Shown here: positions 63,493-64,000 of the stretch, one piece after another | Position numbering within the stretch: the stretch's first letter is position 1 | Layout: each line of letters starts with the position of its first letter | Assembly (NCBI RefSeq): GCF_030295425.1 | Contig: NZ_AP027081.1 | Coordinates: 4,360,001-4,424,000, forward strand | DNA: 64,000 nucleotides | Direction: 5' to 3' | Source: Mesoterricola sediminis | GTDB taxonomy: Bacteria > Acidobacteriota > Holophagae > Holophagales > Holophagaceae | Program-made: the position numbers and the translations under genes | Notes under the pieces: model-generated | What the model saw: the letters and a program-made list of their open reading frames with translations, nothing else | Databases searched by the model: none | What the model was told of the DNA's origin: nothing

Positions 63493-63522
63493 AAATTCAC
63501 TCCCTTACAAGAGGGTAACTGA

Positions 63523-64000
63523 ATGGCCCGGCCCATCCTCCAGTATCGTCCCCTGGACCGGGGATTCCTCCTTTGCCTGCCCGGTGAGGGGGGAAGCCAC
63601 GCGTGGCAGCGGACGCTGCGGAGCCTTCCCGGCAACCTCCACGGCCGGGACCGCCTGACGCCGGCCCGGGCCCGGCTCTTCCTGCCCGACTCGACCCTGG
63701 TCGACACCCACACGGTGCCCCTCCGCTGGCAGCGGGCCCTGCCCTGGCTGGCCTCCATGCCCACCGACCCGGAGCGGGTGGGGGGCAGCCTCGCCTTCTG
63801 GGCCTCGGCCCTGCGCCTCCTCCAGTCCCTCGTCCTCCGCGGCGCCCTCCTGCCCCAGCTCGACACCCGGGGCAACCCGTGGCGCGCCACGTGGGGCATC
63901 AGCCTCACGAGCCCCGCGGACCGCCAGGCCCTGGACGCGCTCCTCAAGGCCATGCCCCCGTCCGTCCTCGCCTTCCCCGAGGCCGACGGCTGGATCTTCA
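63523..64000 (+). CDS. N terminus of a SNF2-type DEAD/DEAH helicase (cut by window end)
   Basis: An open frame of at least 159 codons beginning at ATG 63523 (GAGGG ribosome site) and running off the window. The visible part (ILQYRPLDRGFLLCLPGEG, ARLFLPDS, VGGSLAFWASALRLLQSLVLRG, QLDTRGNPWRATWGI, LLKAMPPSVLAF) resembles the N-terminal region of bacterial SNF2-family helicases. The ATPase motifs would lie beyond position 64000, so the assignment rests on this N-terminal similarity only. Confidence 0.55.
   Translation, partial: MARPILQYRPLDRGFLLCLPGEGGSHAWQRTLRSLPGNLHGRDRLTPARARLFLPDSTLVDTHTVPLRWQRALPWLASMPTDPERVGGSLAFWASALRLLQSLVLRGALLPQLDTRGNPWRATWGISLTSPADRQALDALLKAMPPSVLAFPEADGWIF

Overview
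The window is very GC-rich DNA, nearly all of it coding, from a free-living Gram-negative anaerobe or facultative anaerobe. An outer membrane is implied by a LolA-like carrier, a Tsx-like porin, a patatin/beta-barrel protein and NrfHA. The combination of FliW-CsrA, a KimA-type potassium transporter, NrfHA ammonification and a selenium-dependent purine cluster fits Acidobacteriota, perhaps Holophagae (Geothrix/Holophaga-like). No rRNA or tRNA is present to prove this, so the taxonomy is inference.

Layout. 1-4.5 kb: two putative Mn exporters (TerC and a half-size Gdt1), rsmE, a DEDDy exonuclease, then a motility/post-transcriptional group (a tandem FliW, csrA, two tiny YjfB-related proteins). 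4.5-14.3 kb: uvrA, a CHAD protein with a histidine kinase, galU, mnmG with two small membrane proteins, and pssA. 14.3-15.6 kb: an IS5-type element inserted exactly at the pssA stop codon. It carries a truncated GxxExxxY nuclease gene between inverted repeats. 15.6-20.2 kb: a DUF192 protein, a class-V aminotransferase, a thyX split by a 414-residue HNH intein, and transaldolase.

20.3-28.4 kb: a tightly overlapping selenium operon (Se-dependent xanthine dehydrogenase, xdhC, yqeC, yqeB, a cysteine desulfurase/selenocysteine lyase homologue, selD, DUF3343, yedF). It should build and load the labile selenium-molybdenum cofactor. 28.5-31.7 kb: DinB-like protein, acyl-CoA carboxylase beta subunit and CPBP protease. 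31.9-47.2 kb: the catabolic arm (ygeY, ygfK, a xanthine/uracil permease, a Tsx-like porin, two fold-type-II PLP enzymes, hydA, ygeW, ssnA, a second xdhC). Together these could import purines across both membranes, interconvert urate and xanthine, and break the ring down anaerobically to amino acids, carbamoyl phosphate and ammonia. Three putative promoters (upstream of xdh, ygeY and the permease) share an A4T4-palindrome motif that abuts a TTGA -35, which suggests one regulon.

47.2-50.8 kb: nrfHA with an upstream FNR/HcpR-like palindrome, then rpiR-mobB. 50.9-64 kb: an MBL hydrolase, a cell-envelope group (TraF-like outer-membrane protein, LolA, FHA, TPR and RDD proteins), kimA, a methyltransferase-like protein, a PlpD-like patatin, rph, rpiB and the start of a SNF2-type helicase cut by the window end. 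The most notable items are the selenium-purine system with its shared motif, the thyX intein, the tandem FliW and the cargo-carrying IS at the pssA stop codon.
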